Assembly: GCA_029265975.1 (NCBI GenBank) | Contig: JAJUGN010000008.1 | Span: 1-58,978, forward strand | Origin: Clostridiales bacterium | GTDB taxonomy: Bacteria > Bacillota > Clostridia > Oscillospirales > Oscillospiraceae | Direction: 5' to 3' | Length of the DNA stretch: 58,978 bases | In this document: positions 41,331-50,067 of the stretch, one piece after another | Layout: each line of letters opens with the position of its first letter | How positions within the stretch are numbered: the stretch's first letter is position 1 | Translations under genes and position numbers: made by a program | The notes under the pieces: model-generated | Database searches by the model: none | Told to the model about the DNA's origin: nothing | The model's input: only the letters and a program-made list of their open reading frames with translations

Positions 41331-42793
41331 GCCGCCAGAAGGGCGGGCTGACCCAGGCCAACGCCCCTATTTACGAGGCTCTGGAGCGCTTCAAGACGGC
41401 GCGCGTCGTCCCCTTCGACGTACCGGGGCACAAGCGCGGCAAGGGCAATCCGGAGCTTTCGGCTTTTCTGGGCGAAAAGTGCGTGAGCATAGACGTAAAC
41501 AGCATGAAGCCTCTCGACAATCTCTGCCATCCTGTTTCGGTCATAAGGGACGCGGAAATACTGGCGGCGGAGGCTTTCGGCGCGGCCGACGCCTTCCTTA
41601 TGGTCGGCGGCACCACAAGCTCGGTGCAGAGCATGGTGCTGTCCGCCTGCAAGAAAGGCGAGAAAATAATACTTCCCAGGAACGTGCACAGGAGCGTGAT
41701 AAACGCCCTGGTCCTGAACGGCGCGGTTCCGGTCTACGTCAACCCGGAGTCCGACGCAAGGCTCGGCATCTCGCTCGGCATGAAAATGTCCGAGATGGAA
41801 AAGGCCATAAAGGAAAATCCCGACGCGGTCGCGGTGCTCCTAAATAATCCGACCTATTACGGCGTCTGCTCGGACATAAGGGGCATAGTCGAGCTTGCCC
41901 ACAGGGCGAACATGCTCGTCCTTGCGGACGAGGCCCACGGCACGCACTTCTACTTTGGCAAGGATATGCCGCTTTCAGCCATGGCGGCGGGCGCCGACAT
42001 GGCCTCCGTCAGCATGCACAAGTCCGGCGGCAGCCTCACGCAGTCCAGCCTCCTGCTCCTCGGCAAAGGAATGAGCTCCGGCTACGTCCGTCAGGTCATT
42101 AATCTGACCCAGACGACGAGCGCGAGCTATCTTCTCATGTCGAGCCTCGACATCTCTCGCCGGAACCTGGCCCTCCGCGGAGAGGAGATATTTGCCCAGG
42201 TGCTCGGTCTCGCCAGATACGCGAGGGAGGAAATCAACTCCGTAGGCGGCTACTACGCCTTCGGCAGGGAGCTCGTAAACGGCGACAGCGTGTTCGACTT
42301 CGACGAAACAAAGCTCAGCGTGCACACCCTCGACATAGGGCTTGCCGGCATAGAGGTCTACGACATACTGCGCGACGAGTACGACATCCAGATAGAATTC
42401 GGCGACCTCGGCAATATCCTCGCCTATCTTTCCATAGGGGACCGCTTCCGCGACGTCGAGCGGCTTGTCGGCGCTCTTTACGAGATACGCCGGCGCTACT
42501 CGAAAAGCGGCGCCGGCCTGATGAACCAGGAGTATATAGACCCGGTCGTGGTGAAATCTCCCCAGGAGGCTTTCTACGCCGGCAAGGAGTCCCTTCCGAT
42601 AAAAGAAACGCTGGGCAGGGTCTCAAGCGAATTTGTTATGTGCTATCCTCCCGGCATACCGATACTCGCCCCCGGAGAGCTGGTGACGCAGAAGATACTC
42701 GATTATATAGAATACGCCAAGGAGAAGGGCTGTTCCATGACAGGCCCGCAGGATCTTGACATTTTGAATCTTAACGTACTACGGGAGGTGTGA
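41327..42793 (+). CDS. speA: Arginine decarboxylase, fold-type I (Orn/Lys/Arg family)
   Basis: 488 residues, start TTG at 41327 overlapping speD. The PLP-binding Lys232 is in [21 protein letters not shown] around 205 holds the conserved Asp and His; FDVPGHKRG near the N-terminus is a family hallmark. The size and gene context fit the Bacillus-type biosynthetic arginine decarboxylase making agmatine. Lysine or ornithine specificity cannot be excluded, but the agmatinase gene in the same operon supports arginine. Confidence 0.9.
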   Translation: MSRQKGGLTQANAPIYEALERFKTARVVPFDVPGHKRGKGNPELSAFLGEKCVSIDVNSMKPLDNLCHPVSVIRDAEILAAEAFGAADAFLMVGGTTSSVQSMVLSACKKGEKIILPRNVHRSVINALVLNGAVPVYVNPESDARLGISLGMKMSEMEKAIKENPDAVAVLLNNPTYYGVCSDIRGIVELAHRANMLVLADEAHGTHFYFGKDMPLSAMAAGADMASVSMHKSGGSLTQSSLLLLGKGMSSGYVRQVINLTQTTSASYLLMSSLDISRRNLALRGEEIFAQVLGLARYAREEINSVGGYYAFGRELVNGDSVFDFDETKLSVHTLDIGLAGIEVYDILRDEYDIQIEFGDLGNILAYLSIGDRFRDVERLVGALYEIRRRYSKSGAGLMNQEYIDPVVVKSPQEAFYAGKESLPIKETLGRVSSEFVMCYPPGIPILAPGELVTQKILDYIEYAKEKGCSMTGPQDLDILNLNVLREV

Positions 42794-42794
42794 T

Positions 42795-43646
42795 ATGGAG
42801 CTCTGGTTTACAGAAAAGCACTCCGACGACGTCAATTTTTCTATCAATACGGACAGGCAGCTTTACAGCTGCCAGAGCGAGTTTCAGCGTATAGACGTGT
42901 TCGAGTCACGGGAGTTTGGGCGTTTTCTGACGCTTGACGGTATAATGATGCTGACGGAGAAGGACGAGTTCATCTATCACGAGATGATAACCCACGTCCC
43001 CATGGCGGTGCATCCGAACGTCCGGACTGTGCTTCTGATCGGCGCGGGCGACGGCGGCGCCCTGCGCGAGCTGTCGCGCTACCCGACTATAGAGCGCATC
43101 GACATGGTCGAGATAGACGAGCTGGTAGTCGAGGTCTGCCGGAAATACCTGCCCCAGACGGCCTGCCGTTTCGACGACCCGCGCCTTAACCTCTATTTCG
43201 AGGACGGGCTCAAGTTTGTCCGCCGCAAGGAAAACGAGTACGACCTCATAATAGTGGATTCCACCGACCCGTTCGGACCCGGAGAGGGTTTGTTTACGAG
43301 GGAATTTTACGGCAACTGCTTCAAGGCTCTCAAGGAGGACGGCATAATGGTCAACCAGCACGAGAGCCCCTTTTACGATTCAAGCCGCGAGGCGATGCAG
43401 CGGGCCCACAAGCGCATAGTCGAGAGCTTCAGGATAAGCCGCGTCTACCAGGCGCACATACCGACCTATCCCTCAGGGCACTGGCTTTTCGGTTTCGCAT
43501 CGAAGAAGTACCACCCTGTGGACGACCTTAACTCAGCCGCCTGGAACCTTCTGGGGCTGAAAACGCGCTATTACAATACGAAGCTGCATGTCGGAGCCTT
43601 TGCGCTTCCCACCTATGTGGAGGAAATACTCAGAGATGTTGAATAG
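42795..43646 (+). CDS. speE: Spermidine synthase (aminopropyltransferase)
   Basis: 283 residues. AdoMet-like fold with LLIGAGDGGALREL (about 78-91), MVEIDELVVEVC near 100 and the catalytic IIVDSTDPFGPGEGLF loop near 155; QRIDVFES near the N-terminus. It transfers aminopropyl from decarboxylated AdoMet to putrescine. Starts one base after the speA stop, with GGGAGG upstream inside speA. The acceptor (putrescine, agmatine or another diamine) is not proven by sequence. Confidence 0.91.
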   Translation: MELWFTEKHSDDVNFSINTDRQLYSCQSEFQRIDVFESREFGRFLTLDGIMMLTEKDEFIYHEMITHVPMAVHPNVRTVLLIGAGDGGALRELSRYPTIERIDMVEIDELVVEVCRKYLPQTACRFDDPRLNLYFEDGLKFVRRKENEYDLIIVDSTDPFGPGEGLFTREFYGNCFKALKEDGIMVNQHESPFYDSSREAMQRAHKRIVESFRISRVYQAHIPTYPSGHWLFGFASKKYHPVDDLNSAAWNLLGLKTRYYNTKLHVGAFALPTYVEEILRDVE

Positions 43647-44487
43647 AAATATAGAGACCTTTATAGGCTGCGGCGCGGCTTACAGGGACGCAAAAATCGT
43701 CCTCTTCGGCGCGCCCTACGACTCGACGACGAGCTTTAGGCCCGGCGCGCGCTTCGGCCCCCGCGCCATGAGGGGCGAGAGCTTCGGCATAGAAACCTAC
43801 AGCCCCTATCAGGACAAGGATCTCGAGGACATAGCCGTTTTTGACAGCGGCGACCTCGAGCTGAGCTTCGGGGACGTAAAATCCGCGCTCAGGGATATAG
43901 AAAAACGCGCGGCGGTTATAATTAAGGACGGGAAAAAGCCCGTCATGCTCGGAGGCGAGCATCTTGTGACGCTCGGGGCTGTAAGAGCCGCCGCCGCCAA
44001 ACATCCGGACCTGCACATCGTGCATTTCGACGCGCACGCAGATCTGAGGGACGACTATCTCGGCGCGAAGCTTTCGCACGCCTGCGTCATACGGCGCTGC
44101 CACGAAATACTTGGAGACGGCCGCATTTACCAGTTCGGAATCCGCTCCGGCGAAAGGAGCGAATTCAGGTGGGCCTCGGAGGGGCGCACGGCAATGCGCA
44201 AGTTCGATTTTGAAACGCTGCCCGAGACGCTTACTAAGCTTGCGGGCAAGCCGGTCTACCTGACGGTGGATCTGGACGTTCTCGACCCGTCGCAGTTTTC
44301 AGGGACAGGCACTCCCGAGGCGGGCGGCGTGAGCTTTTTGGAGCTCCTTTATGCCGTGCTTGAGGTATGCGCCCGCACAGACGTCGTGGCGGCGGACTTA
44401 AACGAGCTCGCCCCGGCGCTCGACCCCGGCGGCTCTTCAACGGCTCTGGCCTGCAAGCTGTTAAGAGAGCTTCTGCTTGCTTTATAG
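43636..44487 (+). CDS. speB: Agmatinase
   Basis: 283 residues from the ATG at 43636, overlapping the speE stop by 11 bases; GGAGG is 12 bases upstream. Ureohydrolase manganese motifs are present: GGEH, HFDAHADLRDDY and DLDVLDPSQFSGTGTPE. Cleaves agmatine to putrescine and urea, completing the SpeA route. The following gene starts 21 bases on. Confidence 0.92.
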   Translation: MLNRNIETFIGCGAAYRDAKIVLFGAPYDSTTSFRPGARFGPRAMRGESFGIETYSPYQDKDLEDIAVFDSGDLELSFGDVKSALRDIEKRAAVIIKDGKKPVMLGGEHLVTLGAVRAAAAKHPDLHIVHFDAHADLRDDYLGAKLSHACVIRRCHEILGDGRIYQFGIRSGERSEFRWASEGRTAMRKFDFETLPETLTKLAGKPVYLTVDLDVLDPSQFSGTGTPEAGGVSFLELLYAVLEVCARTDVVAADLNELAPALDPGGSSTALACKLLRELLLAL

Positions 44488-44508
44488 TATACGAAGGAGG
44501 ATAAGGAT

Positions 44509-45711
44509 ATGGGAAAGGCTCTAATCATAGGCTGCGGAGGCGTCGCCAGCGTCGCCATCCACAAATGCTGCCAGAACAGCGAGGTTTTTGAGGAAATATG
44601 CATCGCAAGCCGCACGAAGTCGAAATGCGACGCGCTGAAAAGCCAGCTTGAGGGCAAAACGAAGACAAAAATAACCACCGCTCAGGTGGACGCAAACGAC
44701 GTGGGAGCGCTGACCGCGCTCATAAACGAGTTCAGGCCCGGCGTGGTTTTGAACCTTGCCCTGCCATATCAGGATCTCACGATAATGGACGCCTGCCTCG
44801 CATGCGGGGTGCATTATGTGGACACCGCGAATTACGAGCCGGAGGACACCGCGAAATTCGAATACAAGTGGCAGTGGGCCTACCGCGAAAGATACGAGCA
44901 GGCCGGAATAACCGCGCTTCTCGGCAGCGGTTTCGACCCCGGCGTGACCGGCGTCTTCGCCGCATACGCCTTGAAGCACCATTTTGACGAAATCAACTAC
45001 ATCGACATACTCGACTGCAACGCCGGTGACCACGGCTATCCTTTCGCCACTAATTTCAACCCGGAGATAAATATTCGCGAGGTCTCGGCGAAGGGGAGCT
45101 ACTGGGAAAACGGCGAATGGGTGGAGACGGAGCCGATGGAGATAAAGCGCGTCTACGACTTTCCCGAGATCGGAAAAAGGGATATGTACCTTTTGCACCA
45201 CGAGGAGCTTGAAAGCCTCGCCCTCAACATACCCGGGATAAAGCGCATACGCTTTTTCATGACCTTCGGCCAGAGCTACCTCACGCACTTAAAATGCCTT
45301 GAAAACGTCGGCATGACCAGCATAGAGCCCATCGAGTTCGACGGAAAAATGATAGTTCCGCTTCAGTTCCTCAAGGCCGTGCTGCCCGATCCTTCGAGCC
45401 TCGGCCCCCGCACGAAGGGCAAAACGAACATAGGCTGCATCTTCATAGGAAAGAAGGACGGGAAGGATAAAACCTACTATATCTACAACGTCTGCGACCA
45501 CGAGGAATGCTTCAGGGAAGTCGGCAGCCAGGCCGTGGCCTATACCACCGGCGTTCCCGCTATGATAGGCGCCGCTATGATACTCACAGGCACCTGGAAC
45601 AAAAAGGGCGTTCACAATATCGAGGAGTTCGACCCCGACCCCTTCATGGACGCGCTGAACAAATGGGGGCTCCCCTGGAAGGAGAGCTTCTCGCCGGAGC
45701 TTGTGGACTGA
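44509..45711 (+). CDS. Carboxynorspermidine/carboxyspermidine dehydrogenase (saccharopine dehydrogenase family)
   Basis: 400 residues, AAGGAGG 7 bases before the ATG. N-terminal Rossmann fold ALIIGCGGVASVAIHKC (about 4-20), IASRTKSKCD as the NADP-specific region, and GSGFDPGVTGVFAAYA near 142. It reductively condenses aspartate semialdehyde with a diamine (putrescine to carboxyspermidine, or diaminopropane to carboxynorspermidine). Its partner decarboxylase follows with a TGATG overlap. Confidence 0.88.
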   Translation: MGKALIIGCGGVASVAIHKCCQNSEVFEEICIASRTKSKCDALKSQLEGKTKTKITTAQVDANDVGALTALINEFRPGVVLNLALPYQDLTIMDACLACGVHYVDTANYEPEDTAKFEYKWQWAYRERYEQAGITALLGSGFDPGVTGVFAAYALKHHFDEINYIDILDCNAGDHGYPFATNFNPEINIREVSAKGSYWENGEWVETEPMEIKRVYDFPEIGKRDMYLLHHEELESLALNIPGIKRIRFFMTFGQSYLTHLKCLENVGMTSIEPIEFDGKMIVPLQFLKAVLPDPSSLGPRTKGKTNIGCIFIGKKDGKDKTYYIYNVCDHEECFREVGSQAVAYTTGVPAMIGAAMILTGTWNKKGVHNIEEFDPDPFMDALNKWGLPWKESFSPELVD

Positions 45712-46835
45712 TGAGGGAGAGCGAGCTAAAAACCCCCTGCTACCTTGTCGACGAGTCGCTTATAGAGAAAAACCTCGAAATACTCGACGGCGTCCAGAGA
45801 CGCACGGGTTGCAGGATACTGCTGGCACAGAAGGCCTTCTCGCTGTTCGCTTTGTACCCGCTCATCGGAAAATATCTGGCCGGCACCGCTTCCAGCGGTC
45901 TGTATGAGGCGCGCCTCGGGAAGGAAAAGATGGGCAAGGAAAGCCACGTCTTCTCCCCCGCATACAGGGACGACGAATTTGAAGAAATACTGAAATACTC
46001 GGACCACATAGTATTCAACAGCTTTTCGCAGCTTAAAAAGTTCGGCTCTCTCGCAAGGGATTCCGGCAAAAGCGTAGGCCTGCGTATAAACCCCGAGCGC
46101 TCCACTCAGGAGCACGCCATATACGACCCCTGCTCTCCCGGAAGCCGTCTGGGCGTAACGAGGACGAATTTCGAGCCCGAGCTGCTTCCCATGCTGGACG
46201 GCCTTCACTTCCACACGCTCTGTGAGCAGGATTCGGACGCTCTGGAGGAGACCCTGCGGGCCGTCAGGGAAAAATTCGGGGAATTTCTGCCGCGGATGAA
46301 ATGGATAAACTTCGGCGGAGGCCACCACATCACCAGGGAGGGCTACGACATCGGCAGGCTGGAGCGCTGCATAATGGACACTCAGCTTCGCTACGGCACA
46401 CGAGTCTATCTGGAGCCGGGCGAGGCGGTGGCTCTCAACGCAGGCTTTCTTGTAACAACGGTGCTCGACACCGTAAAAAACGGCATCGACATAGCGATAC
46501 TCGACACCTCCGCCGCCTGTCATATGCCCGACGTGCTCGAAATGCCATACCGACCGCCGCTTATCGGCTCCGGCAGGCATGATGAAAAGGCTTATAACTT
46601 CAGGCTCGGCGGCCCCACCTGCCTCGCCGGAGACATAATCGGCGACTACTCCTTCGACGAGCCGCTGAAGCCGGGCGACCGTCTTTATTTCGGCGACATG
46701 GCCATATACACAATGGTAAAAAACAACACTTTCAACGGCATGGCGCTGCCCTCCATAGCCATCCGCGACAAATACGGGGACTGCCGGGTCGTAAAGAGCT
46801 TTTCCTATGAGGATTTTGAATCCAGACTTTCCTAA
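45711..46835 (+). CDS. nspC: Carboxynorspermidine/carboxyspermidine decarboxylase
   Basis: 374 residues from the ATG at 45711, overlapping the preceding stop by one base. Alanine-racemase-type fold III enzyme: PLP Lys41 in LLAQKAFSLF, HFHTLCEQ near 166, glycine-rich FGGGHHIT near 202, and DTSAACHMPD near 265 with the cross-subunit Asp/Cys region. Decarboxylates carboxyspermidine to spermidine (or the nor form). Last gene of the operon; its stop overlaps the convergent asnB stop by 4 bases. Confidence 0.9.
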   Translation: MRESELKTPCYLVDESLIEKNLEILDGVQRRTGCRILLAQKAFSLFALYPLIGKYLAGTASSGLYEARLGKEKMGKESHVFSPAYRDDEFEEILKYSDHIVFNSFSQLKKFGSLARDSGKSVGLRINPERSTQEHAIYDPCSPGSRLGVTRTNFEPELLPMLDGLHFHTLCEQDSDALEETLRAVREKFGEFLPRMKWINFGGGHHITREGYDIGRLERCIMDTQLRYGTRVYLEPGEAVALNAGFLVTTVLDTVKNGIDIAILDTSAACHMPDVLEMPYRPPLIGSGRHDEKAYNFRLGGPTCLAGDIIGDYSFDEPLKPGDRLYFGDMAIYTMVKNNTFNGMALPSIAIRDKYGDCRVVKSFSYEDFESRLS

Positions 46836-48661
46836 AGGTCCAGGTTTACGTCGTAGGCGCTCAGCCAGTATTCTAGCTGCAAAAGCCAAGCTATGAGCTG
46901 CGGCTTGCTCATGAGCTGCCCGAACCATGTCCCGCCGTCATGCCCCAGAAAATACGCCAGCTTCCTCCTGTCCAATAGCGGGGCCAGTCTGGAATCCTCG
47001 GAATCCAGCGTTCTCATAAGCTCCTCCGTCACTATCGCCTCGTACCCCGGATTGTGAGTCTTGGGGTACGGGCTTTTTTTGCGCTTTAATACCCGCTCCG
47101 GCAGATAAGAGCCCATCGCGTCGCGGAGCAGGGCCTTTTCCCTCCCTCCCGCGAACTTTATCTCCCAGGGCACGTTGTAAACGTATTCAAGTATCCTGTG
47201 GTCTGCGAAGGGCACCCGAACCTCAACGGAACTTGCCATGCTCATGCGGTCCTTTCGTTCCAGAAGGTTTGCCATAAAAAGGTTAACCGAGAGCCATGTG
47301 GCCTTCCGGCTTTCCAGCATGCTTTCCGAATCCGAATCGAGCCTGGGGAACTGCCCGGCGATTCTCTCGTACTGCCTCCGCAGATATTCATAGCCCTCGG
47401 CCGACCTCACGACCCCGCTTCTGAAAAGCCCGGCCCTTGCCATCGGCTCATGCGCCCAGGGGAAAAATGTGCTTTCGAGCATTTCCCTTCTGTAAAACCA
47501 GGGGTAGCCGCCGAATACTTCATCTGCGCACTCGCCAGATATCGCGACTGTGTGCCGTTTCTTGATAAGGGAACAGAAATACAGGAGTGAGGAATCTATG
47601 TCGGACTGCCCGGGCATATCGCGTGCGAGCGTCGCGTCGTAGAGCAGCGCCGCCACTTTTTCCGTAGGCGCTGTGAGCACCTCGTGCTCCGCGCCAATAA
47701 ATTTTGCCATCTCCTCGGCGTAGCTTTCGTCACCCTGCGGCTGGAAAAGCGACTCTCTGAAGCTTTCCCTGTTGCCCTCGTACTCAAAAGAATATGTGGA
47801 AAGCCGTTCGCCGCGCTCCGCGTAATGCTCCGCCGCCACGGCCGAAATTATCGAGGAGTCTATGCCTCCGGAAAGCAGCGCGCATAAAGGAACGTCCGAT
47901 ACCAGCTGCCGTGTTATCGCGTCTTTTAACAGCCGCCTCGTTTTCTTGGCCGCTTCCTCGGCACCGCCCTCGAATCTTTCCGCCTTCAGCTCCCAGTATT
48001 TCCATATCCTCAGCCCTCCGCGGTCAAAAACGGCTGCGGACGCCGGCTCAAGCTCGAATATATCCTTGAAAACCCCCGTCCCGGGAAGCCTCACCGGCGA
48101 AAGGAACAGAAGCTGCCATAGCCCCTCGGCGTCCGCCTCCCGCTTTACCTCGGGGTGGTTCAAAAGCGCCTTAACCTCCGAGGCAAAGAGTAATTTTGAG
48201 CCTTTCAGCGTATAAAAAAGCGGCTTTACGCCCATGCGGTCGCGCGCCAGAAAAATCTTCTCCTCCGCCCTGTCGTAAACCGCGAATGCAAATATCCCGT
48301 TCAGCCGCTCTGCGCATTTTTCCCCGAAAATTATGTACGAATAGAGAACCGCCTCGGTGTCGCAGCGCGTCTCGAACCGGACGCCTTTTAGCCTCAGCTC
48401 ATCCGTAAGCTCCGGAGTGTTGTAAAGCTCGCCGTTGTAGACTATGGTATACTCACGGCCTCCGAAAGTCCTTGTCATAGGCTGCCTTCCGTTTTCGACG
48501 TCTATGACCGCAAGCCGGTTGTGATGAAAAGCCACGTTTTTGTCGCTCCAGCCGCCCTTCTGATCCGGTCCGCGCCGCGACATCGCGGCTCCCATTTTTC
48601 CCGCAAGTACGGAAGATGCTCCCTCTCCGCAAAAATCGGCTATTCCGCAGATAGAACACAT
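46832..48661 (-). CDS. asnB: Asparagine synthase (glutamine-hydrolysing)
   Basis: 609 residues from the ATG at 48661 (AGGAGG 8 bases upstream), which places the catalytic cysteine at position 2 as required after Met removal. The N-terminal glutaminase domain (CSICG, RRGPDQKGGW, NRLAVID, YNGELYN) is followed by the synthetase domain with the PP-loop SGGIDSSI (about 265) and ECADEVFGGYP. Makes Asn from Asp and Gln with ATP. It is divergent from a 68-residue gene through a region with an inverted repeat. Confidence 0.92.
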   Translation of the reverse strand: MCSICGIADFCGEGASSVLAGKMGAAMSRRGPDQKGGWSDKNVAFHHNRLAVIDVENGRQPMTRTFGGREYTIVYNGELYNTPELTDELRLKGVRFETRCDTEAVLYSYIIFGEKCAERLNGIFAFAVYDRAEEKIFLARDRMGVKPLFYTLKGSKLLFASEVKALLNHPEVKREADAEGLWQLLFLSPVRLPGTGVFKDIFELEPASAAVFDRGGLRIWKYWELKAERFEGGAEEAAKKTRRLLKDAITRQLVSDVPLCALLSGGIDSSIISAVAAEHYAERGERLSTYSFEYEGNRESFRESLFQPQGDESYAEEMAKFIGAEHEVLTAPTEKVAALLYDATLARDMPGQSDIDSSLLYFCSLIKKRHTVAISGECADEVFGGYPWFYRREMLESTFFPWAHEPMARAGLFRSGVVRSAEGYEYLRRQYERIAGQFPRLDSDSESMLESRKATWLSVNLFMANLLERKDRMSMASSVEVRVPFADHRILEYVYNVPWEIKFAGGREKALLRDAMGSYLPERVLKRKKSPYPKTHNPGYEAIVTEELMRTLDSEDSRLAPLLDRRKLAYFLGHDGGTWFGQLMSKPQLIAWLLQLEYWLSAYDVNLDL

Positions 48662-48684
48662 ATGCAAAACCTCCTTAGATTCCA

Positions 48685-48777
48685 CTACAAAACAGTCTAT
48701 TCTGAGCGGCGGATTTTGTGAAAGGCGGCCTTTCCGCCCGGTTCGCCTTTTTCGGCATTTCGCATAGACTGTTGTAG
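48685..48777. promoter_or_regulatory. Inverted repeat in the asnB divergent promoter region
   Basis: CTACAAAACAGTCTAT (48685-48700) is matched in reverse complement by ATAGACTGTTGTAG (48764-48777), 2 bases shorter. The arms lie about 24 bases from the asnB start and 28 bases from the 68-residue gene start, nearly symmetrical. They could be mirrored promoter elements or a shared operator. A GGCGG/CCGCC stem lies between them. Confidence 0.45.
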
Positions 48778-48804
48778 AAATCCATTCGGAAAAGGAGATT
48801 ACAT

Positions 48805-49011
48805 ATGGATGACCAGATGCTTACCCTTTTGAACTGCCGTCTAGACAAGATAGACTTCATGCTCAGCCTTCAAAGCAAACTTCTGGAGGAGCTTTTGGAG
48901 ATAACGCGCTCAACCCAGCTCTCCTCCGCCTTCTCCGTCGATGCGATAAACGGCGTTTACGGCGTCCTCGGAAAAATATCCGAGCAGGGCAAAAAGCGCC
49001 GCGAGGAATAA
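48805..49011 (+). CDS. Small hypothetical protein
   Basis: 68 residues. AAAAGGAG precedes the ATG by 7 bases. Mostly amphipathic helix (leucine-rich, about residues 5-35, coiled-coil-like), no membrane segment, basic C-terminus KKRREE. Not recognised. A transcript from the divergent asnB region would end at the terminator at 49061. Confidence 0.6.
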   Translation: MDDQMLTLLNCRLDKIDFMLSLQSKLLEELLEITRSTQLSSAFSVDAINGVYGVLGKISEQGKKRREE

Positions 49012-49060
49012 TTATTTGAGCGTCGAAAGCTCCATTACACTATCGGTATGCTTTAAGAAA

Positions 49061-49101
49061 AAAAGTGCGCAGGACTGCAATGGCAATCCTGCGCACCTTT
49101 T
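49061..49101. terminator. Bidirectional terminator
   Basis: GTGCGCAGGA (49065-49074) pairs with TCCTGCGCAC (49087-49096), with inner TGC/GCA pairing, flanked by A and T runs. It separates the 68-residue gene from the convergent 133-residue gene. Confidence 0.85.
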
Positions 49102-49133
49102 CCGCCTCTGCAATAAAAATGCAAATGCGCCGG

Positions 49134-49535
49134 CTAATTCTGCTGCTCTATATCGTTAAGGTTTATAAAACGGTGCGAATCAAGAATAGCTCTTGTTTTT
49201 GCCTCTATCGAAACCGCGTATCTCAAAGCTCTTACAGCGCCATCGCGTTCAGCTTCAGGCAGCCTCCTGTCGCCGCGGCGCTTCTCCAGGAATACGCAGT
49301 ATTTTTCGGCGGCGGAGTGCAGTATCCTGAGTTCGTTAGCGGTTATGACCGTGCTCCCTCTCTGAAGCCTGTCCAAAGCCATATCCAGACTTCGCAGATA
49401 GGCATCGACTTTTGCCCTTATCTTGTCGTCGCGGCAGCTCTCAAGCTCACCCAGTATCTCTTTTTTATATTCTCTCAGCGCATCCGCAGCAACCTCAAGC
49501 TCCTTTGGCGACAGCTGGTTTCCGTTTGCGGGCAC
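49134..49535 (-). CDS. Hypothetical cytoplasmic protein
   Basis: About 133 residues if started at the GTG at 49535, 10 bases after AAGGA; a GTG at 49544 is too close to that site. Charged, predicted almost all alpha-helical, no membrane segment or known motif. Not recognised. Divergent from the YerC gene. Confidence 0.55.
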   Translation of the reverse strand: MPANGNQLSPKELEVAADALREYKKEILGELESCRDDKIRAKVDAYLRSLDMALDRLQRGSTVITANELRILHSAAEKYCVFLEKRRGDRRLPEAERDGAVRALRYAVSIEAKTRAILDSHRFINLNDIEQQN

Positions 49536-49672
49536 ATTACGCACTTCCTTTCACTGAAATAATACATTGACGGCTCCCGAATTACAATGCTGCGCAGCAA
49601 GTGTCTACAAAATACTTCTTGACTTTATCAGGCTAAAGCGTTAGCATATTTATAACTCCGGAGGTGCTGCTC

Positions 49673-49960
49673 ATGTACAAAAGCAAATTTGAAAACCCAG
49701 AAATAGACGGGCTTTTCAGCGCTGTTCTGGCGCTTCGCGACATGGAGGACTGTTACCGATTCTTTGAAGACATCTGCACGGTGAACGAGATAAAATCCAT
49801 GGCGCAGAGGCTCGAAGTCGCAAAAATGCTCAGAAACGGAGCTACCTTCAGCTCCATAGAGGAAAAGACGGGCGCCTCGTCGGCGACCATATCCCGTGTG
49901 AACCGCTGCCTTCAGTACGGAGCGGACGGGTACAAGACTATACTGAAGCGCCTGGAATGA
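49673..49960 (+). CDS. yerC: YerC/YecD-type TrpR-like DNA-binding protein
   Basis: 95 residues from the ATG at 49673 (GGAGG 8 bases upstream; GTG at 49664 lies directly on the ribosome site). The TrpR-fold helix-turn-helix is evident: DICTVNEIKSMAQRLEVAKML then GATFSSIEEKTGASSATISRVNRCL. Firmicute YerC proteins are TrpR-related and of poorly known role; tryptophan dependence is not implied. Followed by a good terminator. Confidence 0.88.
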   Translation: MYKSKFENPEIDGLFSAVLALRDMEDCYRFFEDICTVNEIKSMAQRLEVAKMLRNGATFSSIEEKTGASSATISRVNRCLQYGADGYKTILKRLE

Positions 49961-50031
49961 CTTCGCACAGCGGAAATCGTTCCAGCACATGCGCTTTCTC
50001 AAAGCAGCGAGCTGAAAATTGCAAAAAGCTG

Positions 50032-50067
50032 ACGCCGGATTCAACAGTATCCGGCGTTATTGCTTTT
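50032..50067. terminator. Terminator between yerC and the mreB-like gene
   Basis: ACGCCGGAT (50032-50040) pairs with ATCCGGCGT (50049-50057), then TATTGCTTTTT on the plus strand; the minus side also carries a short U-run. Serves both convergent units. Confidence 0.85.
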
